Shown piece after piece: positions 1 to 9,825 of a stretch of DNA of 64,000 nucleotides. The stretch comes from Rhodosporidiobolus odoratus (lineage: Eukaryota > Basidiomycota > Microbotryomycetes > Sporidiobolales > Sporidiobolaceae): contig JAOANU010000005.1 of assembly GCA_034387635.1 (NCBI GenBank), forward strand, positions 496,001 through 560,000, read 5' to 3'. Within the stretch, counting starts at the first letter, position 1; each line of letters starts with the position of its first letter. The translations under genes and the position numbers were made by a program. The notes under the pieces are model-generated. The model searched no databases, was not told where the DNA came from, and saw only the letters and a program-made list of their open reading frames with translations.

Positions 1-1
1 C

Positions 2-1542
2 TACGACATCCTCATCAATAACGAATCCGTCAAGTCTGGGTCCTTGTTTGAAGACTTTACTCCGGCGGTCAACCCGCCCAAGGAGATTGATGACCCCACC
101 GATTCCAAGCCGGCGGATTGGGAGGAGAACCCAAAGATCTCGGATCCCCAGGCGGTCAAGCCTGAGGAGTGGGACGAGGACGCGCCGGCGACGATCGAGG
201 ACCCTGAGGCTGAGATGCCGGAGGATTGGTTGGTGGATGAGCCGGCTACGGTACCGGATCCCGAGGCTGAGGTGCGTTCCGTAGACCCCCGCTTCCCTTT
301 CGCTCAAAGACAGACGGGCTGACGGCCGTTGCTGTGCGTCGAGCAGAAGCCTGAAGAGTGGTCTGACGAAGACGACGGTGACTGGGTGGCGCCGTCGGTC
401 CCGAACCCCAAGTGCGAAGGCGGAGCCGGATGCGGCCCGTGGAAAAAGCCCGAGATTGCCAACCGTTCGTCTTCAACTTGTCCCCTTCGTCCCTCCATCC
501 CTCCATCCAGAGTTTCACAGCAGATGCTGACGAGACTCTCCTGACCTCGCTCCTCTCGCTCGTGCAAAACAGCCGCCTACAAAGGCAAATGGTTTGCCCC
601 CCTCATCGACAACCCCGACTACAAAGGTCCGTGGGCGCCCAAGAAGATTGCCAACCCGGATTACTACGAAGACCCAACCCCGGCTGATTTCAACAAGATT
701 GCCGGAGTTGGGTTTGAGTTGTGGAGTATGACGGAGGATATTCTGTTTGATAACGTGCGTTTCACCGCGTTGTCCCGCTCTTCGGCGCTGCGACTTGCAG
801 CGCGAGTAGCGTGTTCCTCGAGTAGACCTCGCGAGCTCACACAACTCTCCTCGTTTCCTCCCTCCTTGTTTTTTCTTCCTCACACGCTCCGCAGATCTTC
901 ATCAGCGATTCCGAATCCGACCTGCAACAATTCATCTCCGAAACCTGGTCCATCAAAGCCCCTGTCGAAACCGCTCTCGAAAAAGCCGACAAGCCGGAAC
1001 CTAAACCCCACTCTCACTCTGACGAAGGAGGACCCGAACCCGATTTCAAGGCCTCTCCTGTCGAGTTTGTCAAGTTCAAGGCGAGGCAGTTTGTGGATGA
1101 GGTGATTGTGGATCCTAAGAAGGCGTTTGTGGAGAGACCGGTTACTGGGGGAGTTGTCGGAGTTGTGTTTGCGACTGTGGTTGGATTGTTGGGCGTTCGT
1201 GCGTCTCGCCTCTCTTGCCTCTCCATGTCCTCCTCCTCGCCCTTTCGACGCTGACGCTGACACTGAACGCTGCTCCACTCGATTGAAAAATGGACAGTCC
1301 TCTCCCTCCTCTTCACCTCTTCCACCTCTCCCGCAACTCAACAAAAACTCCAATCCGCGGCTTCGGCCGCCAAGAAGAAGACCGATCAAGTCACTGCCGA
1401 TGTCGTTGAGGCGACGAAGCAGATCGTTGATGAAAAGGTGGTTCCGGCAGTTCAGGCTGCGGGGGACAAGGTTGAGGAGGTTAAGGAGGGGGTTAGGACG
1501 AGGGCTAGTGCTAAGGCTAGGAAGGAGGAGGGGAGCGAGTAA
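2..1542 (+). CDS. Calnexin, ER lectin chaperone (5' partial)
   Basis: Membrane-bound ER chaperone that binds monoglucosylated glycoproteins during folding. The visible part starts inside the P-domain with motif-1 repeats ([35 protein letters not shown], then [15 protein letters not shown]). Motif-2 repeats follow ([39 protein letters not shown]). After the return of the lectin domain ([17 protein letters not shown]) there is one membrane span around 1141-1330 ([19 protein letters not shown]) and a charged Lys/Glu cytosolic tail ending GSE. Exons are 2-271, 347-464, 573-754, 895-1198 and 1298-1542. Phases add up exactly, and splicing restores conserved NPAYKGKW and the membrane span. The lectin N-terminus and signal peptide lie outside the window. 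The membrane span argues for calnexin rather than soluble calreticulin. Confidence 0.95.
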
Positions 1543-1921
1543 GCTCGTGGCCGGAGGTCTGCGGTCAAAGTAGGGTCACGAGGGATGGGTTGAGATAAGG
1601 CTTTCGGGGGTGGAAAGGGAGGAGATGGGGGGAGGAAGCGCTTGCAGGAGGTGTTTTGTCTGGGTCGGGGCTCTCCAGGTGTCCTTTTCGTCGTTCTTTC
1701 GTTCCCCTCCTTTTCCTTCTCGCTCTCTCTTTCTCTCGCGGTGTGCCGTCTTTCCCGTAGTCATGAGGCTTCCAAACTAGGAGATGAATGAAAAGCAAAT
1801 TCAGTTCACATCAACGCAAACCGGAGGGAGAAGACAGGTCGATGCGAGAGCACGAGGAAGTACGCGAGGAGATGGGATACACACCACCGAACAAAGTGGC
1901 AAAGCTGGCGTCTGGGGAGAT
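1543..1921. other. Convergent intergenic region
   Basis: Space between the stop codons of calnexin (+) and the RBR ligase (-). It should hold both 3' UTRs. I see no supported gene or structured element in it. Confidence 0.6.
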
Positions 1922-3427
1922 TCAGAGGCGATTCCGTTGGCATCGCACACAAGCGAGCATACGGCAGTTGCGGCAGCGCTGTACATAGATCCAAGCAAGC
2001 TACTGTCAGTGAACCTCGGCCGCAAGGCGACACGAGGGAGGGACAGAGAGAGAGGAGCGGGATAGAAAAGGCGACGCACGAGCAGATAACGCGGCAACTG
2101 ATGGTAGCAAGATTCACACTGCCCCCCAGCCCCATGTAGGTACCAATCCTCGTGTTCGCACTCATGGTTGACCCTGAGTTGCTCCACCACGCGTGCAACC
2201 GCGTTTGCCCGAGGAACGTCGGGAAGGAGGACGTCGCGGTCGCGGGGACGAGCTTGCTCTTCCGCTCGAACGCGGTTCTGGGCGGCGCGGAGAAGGAGAT
2301 TCTCGTCCCACTGAGGACAGTCGCAGGTCTTCCAGTCGGCGGCGCAGAGATAGCAGAACTGGCGGGAGCAGAGGCAGGTCCTGCGCAAAAGGAAAAAAAA
2401 GTTGAGATGGGGTGTTAGCGATGTCCACCCTAGCCTGGCTGAATGGGTGCGAGGCGTACATGTGGAAGCACCCGACATCGAGCTCAACCATCCTTCTGCA
2501 CCCAGGGCAACGCTGGTAACCCCTCTCATTCTTCAGAGTCGCGGCCGCTTCGTCATCCGCCCCCGCTGCACAAAGCCCAAATAACCCATTCCAAGGCGCC
2601 TTGCAAGCTCTGCATGTGTCTGCCTGACAGCTCCCGCACCGGACTGCACCTTTGCGATCGTTGTTGGCTTCGCCCAGGAAAGCGGAGCATGATTGGGTCG
2701 AACAGTACAACCGATTCGTCGTGCTAAACTCGATCGACTTGGCGCGGAACAGAGTGAGCTGCTTCATTCCCAGATGCGGTTGAGCGAGGGAGAGAGGAAT
2801 GATCGTCCCATCACACCGAGGCGGGAAGAGGGATTCGTCTCGGGTGGAGGAAAGGAAGAGGTTTCGCAGGCAGTCGGTGCAATAGTGGTGCTGATGTTTG
2901 CAGGGAACTTGAACTGCATTGCTTGAGCGAGTACGATCGCCGCAGATGACGCAGTTGACCTGGATAGCGGATGAGGATGCGACCGGAGGTTGCGAAGAGG
3001 AGGTAGAAGTGGAGGCGGTGGAAGGACGGGTAAGAGAGGTCGCTCGAGTCGAAGGAGCCGAAGTGCGAGGGGTGCCGATACGGTTCGTCGAGGTGCTAGG
3101 AACGCTCGAACGAGGGAAAGGTCTACCCTGCGAGACGGCGACCGCGATTTCGCGGTCCCTCCTTGCTTGGTCCTCCTCTTCCTGCAAGATATCGAGCACG
3201 TCCCGGTCCTGCCTGCCCGCCGTCTCGAAGCTGAGCGCGAAACGCCTGTCAGACTCGACCTGATCGGCGGCCTCAAGCTCTTCGCGATAGGTTTCAAATG
3301 CGAGTTGCTCGTCGGAGAGGTCGCCCAGTCGGCCCTTGCCCTTCGCCGAATGGCTGAGCTCGGCGAGATCGGTCAGATGTAGAGAGGCTGTGAGTGCTGT
3401 CAGCGCAGCGATGTCGTCCTCGTCCAT
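1922..3427 (-). CDS. RBR-type (RING-IBR-RING) E3 ubiquitin ligase, 441 aa
   Basis: Transfers ubiquitin through a RING1-IBR-RING2 module with a Cys-thioester step. The N-terminus is acidic and Ser/Thr-rich. RING1 begins near residue 165 (CVICGDRTRSS, then CKHQHHYCTDCL). The IBR contains CRACKAPWNG. RING2 reads RCPGCRRMVELDVGCFHMTC with C-S-R-Q-F-C-Y-L-C after it. The C-terminus QCESC..LPRYLLRCRNCRMLAC..C..NRL is typical of fungal RBR proteins. Three exons: 2460-3427, 2080-2380 and 1922-1978. They sum to 442 codons in frame. Splicing at 2459/2381 rebuilds HMTCLC and splicing at 2079/1979 rebuilds the final Cys cluster. The start is the ATG of MDEDDIAAL; upstream in-frame sequence lacks an ATG. 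Substrate unknown. Confidence 0.92.
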
Positions 3428-3689
3428 GCTGCGATATCGGGAGGGAAGCAGAGGCAAAAGGAAAGAGGTAAGGATCGGCGCTCAGAAGGTCAGGTGCTTA
3501 GGAGACGGAGTCTCCGTAGTCATGTCTAACTGCTGCAGTAAGAAACCGATCAAAATGCTACAAACCAAGTTAGCGGATTGCGTCGGTAAGGGGACTGGCT
3601 GAATTCGGCTTGGAGAAGCATGGGTAGGTTCAGGGAACTGGTTGTTACAACAGGACATGGAGGGTACTACTTCATCTTCGTCGGCCTTT

Positions 3690-4342
3690 CTAGCGTGAGG
3701 CGTGTTCTTGCAGAATGTCGCGCAGTGACCTGACAGTAACGGAAGGGTCAATCGAGATGTTAAAGGAAGTGCAGAAGGGTAAGGGCCAGAACGTACCCTT
3801 GCGCGGTGACGATCTCGTTCTCGTAGTACTGTCAGAAGTCTAGTAGTTAGCGTAGAGCCTTTGTTCCGTTATGCATAGCCGTATGTATCGGGACAAGGGC
3901 AGGGCCGAGGACAGGTCTCCACACCTTTGCCTTTTTCTCCAAGACGATCACTTCGTCCGAAGCTTCCTTCATCTTGCTTCTCAAGGTGTTTTCGACATTA
4001 TTCCTCGACTCTTGCACGAACCTGCCGCAAAAGCGATCAGCTGGAGCGAACCGAAGGAAGGGAGGAAAGAAAAGGAGACTGACATCCTGCCGACCCCTCG
4101 GTACAGCCCTGCCTGATTCGAGTCCCTCGGCAGCTGTTCGATCTCGGCTAGTGTGAGTGTGGTGAGCTTCTTGTCGCGTTCTCTTGCGGTGAGAAGGGCT
4201 CGAGTGGTTTGTAGCTGGCGCGAGGCGTCGACTTGCTGAGACTGGAGTTGGATGATGACCTGTGGGCCGCGTGGGGTCAGTCGAGTAGAGTGTTGCCTGA
4301 ACCGCATGTATGCTAGCTCACCTTTCTCAGTGACTCGTCCAT
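3690..4342 (-). CDS. PFD1: Prefoldin subunit 1 (beta-type), 121 aa
   Basis: Beta-class subunit of the hexameric prefoldin co-chaperone, which hands nascent actin and tubulin to CCT. The protein is two coiled-coil helices around a beta hairpin. It begins MDESLRKVIIQLQSQQ; the hairpin contains the beta-prefoldin signature YRGVGRMFVQ, and a second helix follows (SKMKEASDEVIVLEKKAKYYENEI). Five exons: 4322-4342, 4084-4259, 3925-4021, 3797-3828 and 3690-3729. They sum to 122 codons. The length fits the family. The start codon lies only 21 bp inside the target duplication of a Mutator-like element, so its original promoter has been displaced by about 4 kb (see findings). Confidence 0.93.
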
Positions 4343-4363
4343 GATGTGAAGGAGAGTCGAGAG

Positions 4364-4372
4364 TGAACAGCG
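4364..4372. repeat. Target-site duplication, left copy (9 bp)
   Basis: TGAACAGCG directly outside the left inverted repeat. It is repeated exactly at 8371-8379 outside the right repeat. Nine bases is the usual duplication size for Mutator-like elements. Confidence 0.93.
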
Positions 4373-4396
4373 ACCCTCCAGACCCCGCCCCCCGGG
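4373..4396 (+). repeat. Left terminal inverted repeat of the Mutator-like element
   Basis: 24 bp, starting ACCCTCCAGACC and ending in a C-rich run plus GGG. It is an exact reverse complement of 8347-8370. The match fades just inside. Confidence 0.95.
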
Positions 4397-4509
4397 CTCA
4401 GAATTAGATTAGAAAAGGTGACTAGTCTATTTTGTAATGAGTCGGAGTATTCTAGCCGGACTGAGCGAGAGAGAGCTTCGCGACGCGCCTGAGAAGGTCT
4501 TCCTCAATC

Positions 4510-7500
4510 ATGCCTCTCCCGACGCCAGAACGCTGCACAAAGTGCACCCGGCAGCAAGACCGACCAGACTACAAGAAGAACACGTGGCTGAAAGTACGCA
4601 TCCGATCCCTTGAGTGATATCGACATGAGCTGATCACGACGCGTCGAGCAGGCCTGTTCGAAGCACGGAAAGACGACGGAGAAGGTGGAGACGCTACCTC
4701 TGTTACTGGACGCACTTGAGAAGAAGGTACGCGCGGCAGAGATGCACGAAACTCGGACTGGAGAGCGGAGTAAGGCCGTCGAGCTACTAATTTCCATTCC
4801 TCTGCCCGTACGTTGTACCTCTGGCCTGAGTCTAAGGCTTTAACTGACCCTTCGCAGGACGGCGAGCTTCCCTTGTCCATGGCCAGTGCAGCGGCAACGT
4901 ACAAACAGCACGCATTCGGAATCGCGGAGCAGATCTTCAGTCAAACTCGATGGCGATTTGTGTTTGTTGTTTTTTCCCCGACCCTTCTGTCCTCAGCTAA
5001 AGCCTCTACCTCAGATTCAACGAGACGCAATGCGACAGCGGTACCGGCCCCCGGGTTCGCTTCGTATGCGCAGAAGATCGACGAGAAGCCCGCCAAAGAA
5101 GTGGCAAGCCAGCCGGAAAGGATGGGCACGCTGTCCACAAACGCCCGTTTTTCGACTGCAAGAGCGATCTCACCTTCAACTACAATTGTCAGAGTCGATT
5201 CATCCGTATCACTCTAAAGCACCGTCATCTGCATTCCGGATACGAAGACAAACGCTTAACCACGACAGCGAAGGAGGCTATCAGACAGCGTGTGCAGCTT
5301 GGAGGTGGTCGCGCTGGAGATATCATGGCTGAGCTTAGGGGACTGTGGGCCGGGTAACGGGGGATCAGGTGCGTTGAATGTCGGAATGGATCAAAGAAGA
5401 AAACCTAACAGTCCGACTGCGCAGTGTCGAGCGTACGTCAGCCAAGTCAAGGAAGCGAAACGCGGACCCGAAAGCAGACGACGAGAAGGAGAAACCGAAG
5501 CACAGCATGTGAAGAGGCTCGCGCCGGCCCAGGAGAACCTCGAGATCCTCGAGTTTGACGACGTTGCAGGCTGGGAACATGTCGCGTTCCTCTGTAAAGG
5601 GTTTAAGAGGGAGGCAAGCGTAGCTAAAGAGTTCCTGTATGACGGTACCCGTGAGTCATTACATGCGAGAACGAAGGGACAAGAGGAATGTCATCTTACA
5701 AGCATTGTCGTCCGTGACTGCAGATGGCCTCACCCAAGGCGGCTGGGAACTCCTCGTTGCCCTCGCCGAAAGCAACTCACACAGCTACCCTATCGCCTTC
5801 CTCTTCCTCCGCCCGTCTTCCGAACGTCGCGGGAAAACCCCGACGAAGGCCTCCCGTGCCAGCCGCCTACGCCTCATCGAAGCCTACCTCACGGCCATCA
5901 AAGACAGAACCGGGTGCTCACCTGACATCTCGCATGTCGACAAGGACTTCTCCGAAATCGGCGCCCTCGAAGCGGTCTTCCCAGGCAAGAAGTTCCAGAT
6001 CTGTCTGTGGCATTCCAAGAAATCGTTAATGCGGCGTCTTCGAGCCGGTCCAAATACGGTGCGCGTCTCCTACAGCGCAAAGGAGGTCGCCCTGGTCATC
6101 CCCGAGGTTGACCACGCCTGGTTGCCCGCAAAAGCCACCGCTCCGAAGCGGACGCGCAAGGGCTTAAACCCCTTCAGCGGACTTCCCGCAGCCACGTCCT
6201 TCGCCTCTCCCGCAACCATCAATGGACAGAATGGCAGCGCGCAACCCGCTCAAATCCCCCGTCTTGTCCTTTCCGCCAAAAGCAGGGAGAAATACTTAGA
6301 CTCACTTAATTTTCCTCGCGAAATCCTCCATGAGATGGCACGCATTGAAGAGGGCAACGAAGATGATGAGGACGTTGACGAAGAGGGTAGGCGCTGGCTT
6401 GATGACGAAGAGCGAGAGGGGGGGAACGAGGGGAATGCCGAATGGCCGACGGTCGAGGTTGAGACGGAGCCGAGAGAAGGGGGAGGAACACAGGTGCGTG
6501 GGGAAAGCGCAGTAAACGAAAAGAGGAAGAATGGGAGTGGGAAAGGAAAGGTAAAAGGCGAGGTTAGCTATATTTCTGCCTTTTATGCGAAAGCAAGATT
6601 AAGACCATCCTCCCTCGCAGACCGTCGGAAGCGCCCGCACGCAGCACCATCTCGACGCAATCGTCGTCCTCTTCATGGATCACTACTCATATCATCCGCT
6701 CATCCCCTACCAAGACGGTCGCAGCCGGACAGCGACCGAGATCTACCGCGAGAGCGCTCGGCAGATGTATGAATACTGCCGCAAACACGACCTACCGGAC
6801 GCCTGGGCGTACCTGTGGAACTCGTGGTACCGACCCGGTCGCTGGCATCTATGGGCGAGATCTACGTACCACGAAATCTCGGTGTACCGGACGACCATGG
6901 GCGCGGAAGCCTTCTTCGGGCGCCTCAAGAATCACTTCGTTGGCAAAGCAGGCCGGCGAGACCTGCTGCATATCGTTGAAGTGTTGAACAATAAGACGAT
7001 ACCATGGTAAGCAGGCTTCTCGTGCGGCATAAAGACCGAAAGAGACTTACGCTTTCCGCTCCGCAGGCTCCTCCTCAATGTCTCCGAGCACGAGAAGGCG
7101 TTCAGAACGCTCGATTCGAGCGCTTTCAAGTCGTCTTTCCGCAAGGAATTCGCTGCCGAGCACCGTAAGGTGTACGAGAAGGAGTGGAAACGCCGACAAG
7201 TTGAAATGAATGCGCGAGCGAAACACGCGGGCGTTGAGCCTGTGGAGGTCGAACTCCGGTCAGCAACCCGTAGCCGCGGCGTACAGCTCTTTCCGCCGCT
7301 ACTCCCGTTGTCGGCCACCCTCATAGACCCGCAGCTTCTCGATATCGGCGACCCCCTTTCTCCCGCCAAGAACACGCATCACACCCGCAACGGAGCATGC
7401 TCATGCATCTCCTTCCTCCGTTCCCGCTTTCTCCACTGTAAGCATACAATACTCGCCTCGTCTCCCTCAGTCATTGGCGACGGAACACCGGAAGATCAAC

Positions 7501-8182
7501 TTCTCTGGTTCAACGTTGTCGAGCGCCAACGGACTACACCGTTCTGGAAAGTAACTCACCTGACCATTACACGCGCCATAAAAAGGAAAGCCGGGATAGT
7601 CGAAGGCGTGGAGCGGGAGCGTCGAGTTCTGCCGGACGGAGCCGAAACCGAAGAGGAGGAAGACGCCGTCGGGGACGAGGGTGACGAGGGTGACTGGGAC
7701 GGTCTTCAGGAGTTAGGAGGGGGCTTTGATGACGATGAAGAGGGGCGAGTACAAGTCGGAGTCGACGGAATGGACGGTGGAGAGGAGTGGGAACAGGAGG
7801 AAAATCTGGGAGATGGTGTAGGTAAGTTGATTTCCCCCTTACTCATGTAGGAGGTACGGCACTCACGGCATCTCGTTCCGTAGCGCTTCACTCGTCCTCC
7901 GCCGCTGCAGCCGCCTCTTCAGAGGATGAAGACGACTGGCCAAGCACCGAAGTCGACATGGCGGCGTGGGACGAATTGGAGGCGAAGCACCGAGCGATAC
8001 TGCAGGCGCGCGTGGAGAATGGTGCAGACCCCAGGTACATGGCGAAGGTACTTAAACGGAAGCGGAAAGAGCTGAGCATGTTGGAGAAGGAGGGAAAGGA
8101 GGTGGGGAAAGGGGGTCGAGGCGCGAAGAGGAGGCAGAAGCGGTCGAAAGGTGACGAGTCTGGGGGAGAGACGTTCTTTTGA
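4510..8182 (+). CDS. Mutator-like (MULE) transposase with DDE and SWIM domains, 1039 aa
   Basis: Catalyses excision and insertion of the surrounding element. Order: N-terminal zinc motif (CTKC..ACSKH, residues 9 to about 32); WRKY/FLYWCH-like region with FVCAED..FFDCKSDLTFNYNC and HRHLH; catalytic domain with D1 in YDGTHGLT (about 278), D2 in VDKDFSE (about 353) followed by CLWHSKK, and E in TTMGAEAFFGRLK (about 655); SWIM finger CSCISF..FLHCKH (about 800); basic C-terminus. An acidic linker separates D2 from E. Exons: 4510-4593, 4652-4726, 4858-4961, 5015-5353, 5412-5650, 5724-6562, 6621-7006, 7067-7821 and 7884-8182. They sum to 1,040 codons, with no stop or frameshift. Donor choice at 4961 and 5650 was set by the conserved WRFVF and DGTHG joins. 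All three acidic residues are present. Confidence 0.92.
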
Positions 8183-8346
8183 GTGTGGCAGTATCGTGTT
8201 TCCGAGGTAAAAGAGTGACGACGACGAGAGGGAGAAGGGAGAAGTTCATGGTGACGACTTGCCGACGAGGAAACGGCTAAGTCCAGATGCATTACAGATG
8301 AGAGACTACAAATAAGGTAATGAGACCAAAAGTAATGAACTCTCAT

Positions 8347-8370
8347 CCCGGGGGGCGGGGTCTGGAGGGT
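8347..8370 (-). repeat. Right terminal inverted repeat of the Mutator-like element
   Basis: Exact reverse complement of 4373-4396 over 24 bp. Confidence 0.95.
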
Positions 8371-8379
8371 TGAACAGCG
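8371..8379. repeat. Target-site duplication, right copy (9 bp)
   Basis: TGAACAGCG, identical to 4364-4372. Confidence 0.93.
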
Positions 8380-8552
8380 GAACGACAACCTTCGCTTCTT
8401 ACATCGCATCTACGCCGCTGCAATACTGTCTGAAGCACATCGAGACTCGCTTGACACATAGACGGTTACAGTACGCAACTTTCTAGCCCTCCTGTTTATC
8501 GCCCAGTGCCCTCGTTGCTTTTCCCTAACTTCGTTTCTTCCTCCTTATAGAA

Positions 8553-9197
8553 ATGGCCACTTCTCTCGTCTCATCACTCCGGACAGCCCTACGAGCACGA
8601 CCGGCACCTGTAACAACTCTCTTACGACCCTACTCGACTCCCTCCGCACCCTCTCCTCCTTCGTCAGATTCCACTCCCTCTCCTTCATCCCCTCAATCCG
8701 CCGGTCAAGCCGATCTCAACTCGCTCCTTGATGAAATCAACTCAACCAAACTTCCTCCCCGCTCCACGCCCCCTCACCTCCAGTCCGCTACGCAAGCTTA
8801 TCCAGGCGCGAGGAGAGGCACTGCCACCGCAAACGCCTACAACTTCCTCAACACGTCGACTCCCTCCTACCCTACTACCTCCTTCTCACCTACTACCGTC
8901 AAGCCCACCACCCCCGACCAACTGTGGCGAGGTCAACCGCCGGTGGCCTACAGTCTTCCCGTCACGACCACCTCGGCCCGATCCTTCCCCGTCTTGCACC
9001 GCGACGTCGCGCAGGCGTATCGGAAACTGAACCGGACGCTGCAGGAGAACAATGTCAGGAGGGAGCTCAAGAGGCAGGAGAGGTTTGAGAGTCCGAGTAA
9101 CAAGCGCGTTAGGTTGAACTCGGAGAGGCATAGGAGGAGGTTCAAGGTCGCGGTCGGGAAGGCGGTCGCGTTGGCCATGAGGATGAAGGACCTGTAG
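8553..9197 (+). CDS. MRP21: Mitochondrial small-subunit ribosomal protein bS21m, 214 aa
   Basis: Component of the mitochondrial small ribosomal subunit. The N-terminus is basic, without acidic residues, and reads like a targeting sequence (MATSLVSSLRTALRARPAP, then LLRPYSTP). A Ser/Pro/Thr-rich linker follows. The conserved S21 domain is at the end: VLHRDVAQAYRKLNRTLQENNVRRELKRQERFE, then basic KRVRLNSERHRRRFK. Single coding exon. An AG (CTTATAG) two bases before the ATG suggests a 5' UTR intron. It was probably divergent with prefoldin subunit 1 over a roughly 200-bp promoter before the Mutator-like element landed between them. Confidence 0.88.
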   Translation: MATSLVSSLRTALRARPAPVTTLLRPYSTPSAPSPPSSDSTPSPSSPQSAGQADLNSLLDEINSTKLPPRSTPPHLQSATQAYPGARRGTATANAYNFLNTSTPSYPTTSFSPTTVKPTTPDQLWRGQPPVAYSLPVTTTSARSFPVLHRDVAQAYRKLNRTLQENNVRRELKRQERFESPSNKRVRLNSERHRRRFKVAVGKAVALAMRMKDL

Positions 9198-9825
9198 AAG
9201 CGAGGTACTCCGCTGCTGGCAAGGAGGGTTGGACCAGAGATCGCTTTGGAGAGTAGGCCTCGCAGATCGCTTTTTCTCTTCTCGTCGTGGTTTCCACAGG
9301 TCACCTGCCGCGCACCCGCCTTCGCGTCTGGGTTTCTTGCCATGCACCTTGTACAGCCGTATGTTATGCTCCCATCTCCAAGGGCGATTCGCTGGATTGG
9401 CTAGGAGTCGATGTTGGCCGCTTCTTTCACTTTGTTCCTGCCAGTCATGCTATCCTACCGGCTCAGATCGAGTGTAGCCGTCAGCCAGGACCAGTGGACA
9501 GATAAAGAGTGTTACGACATGCACCAGGCTTCAAGAAAGGGCGGAAAGGAAGGCAGTGTCCGACTCCCGGCTTCAATGCAAGTTGCGACGCCGCCGGAGA
9601 AGCGGTTAACACCTCGTATAACTTGCTACTGCTTGTATACTTTGTCGACACCTATACACAAGAGACTGTGACACGCAGCTCGAGCTAGTAAGCTTACTCT
9701 CCATAGCCGATCTCTCTGACCTGTTCCATCATCTTCATCTCCGTCAGCAATCAATTGAATCCCTCATTTCACTCTCGCCCTCATCGCTTACACTCTTGTA
9801 CTGCAGACCCTACTGCATTCACACA
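9198..9825. other. Intergenic region bS21m to Lon
   Basis: 3' UTR of bS21m and promoter/5' UTR of the Lon gene. No open frame with recognisable features, no RNA gene seen. Confidence 0.6.

Larger units (their letters stand above)
4373..8370 (+). mobile_element. Complete Mutator-like DNA transposon (3,998 bp)
   Basis: The boundaries are set by perfect 24-bp terminal inverted repeats (4373-4396 and 8347-8370) and an identical 9-bp TGAACAGCG on both outer sides. The interior carries one long transposase gene with a CxxC/CxxH finger, a MULE-type DDE domain and a SWIM zinc finger. Perfect repeats, a perfect target duplication and an uninterrupted nine-exon reading frame point to a recent, possibly active insertion. 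Autonomy is inferred, not shown. Confidence 0.95.
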
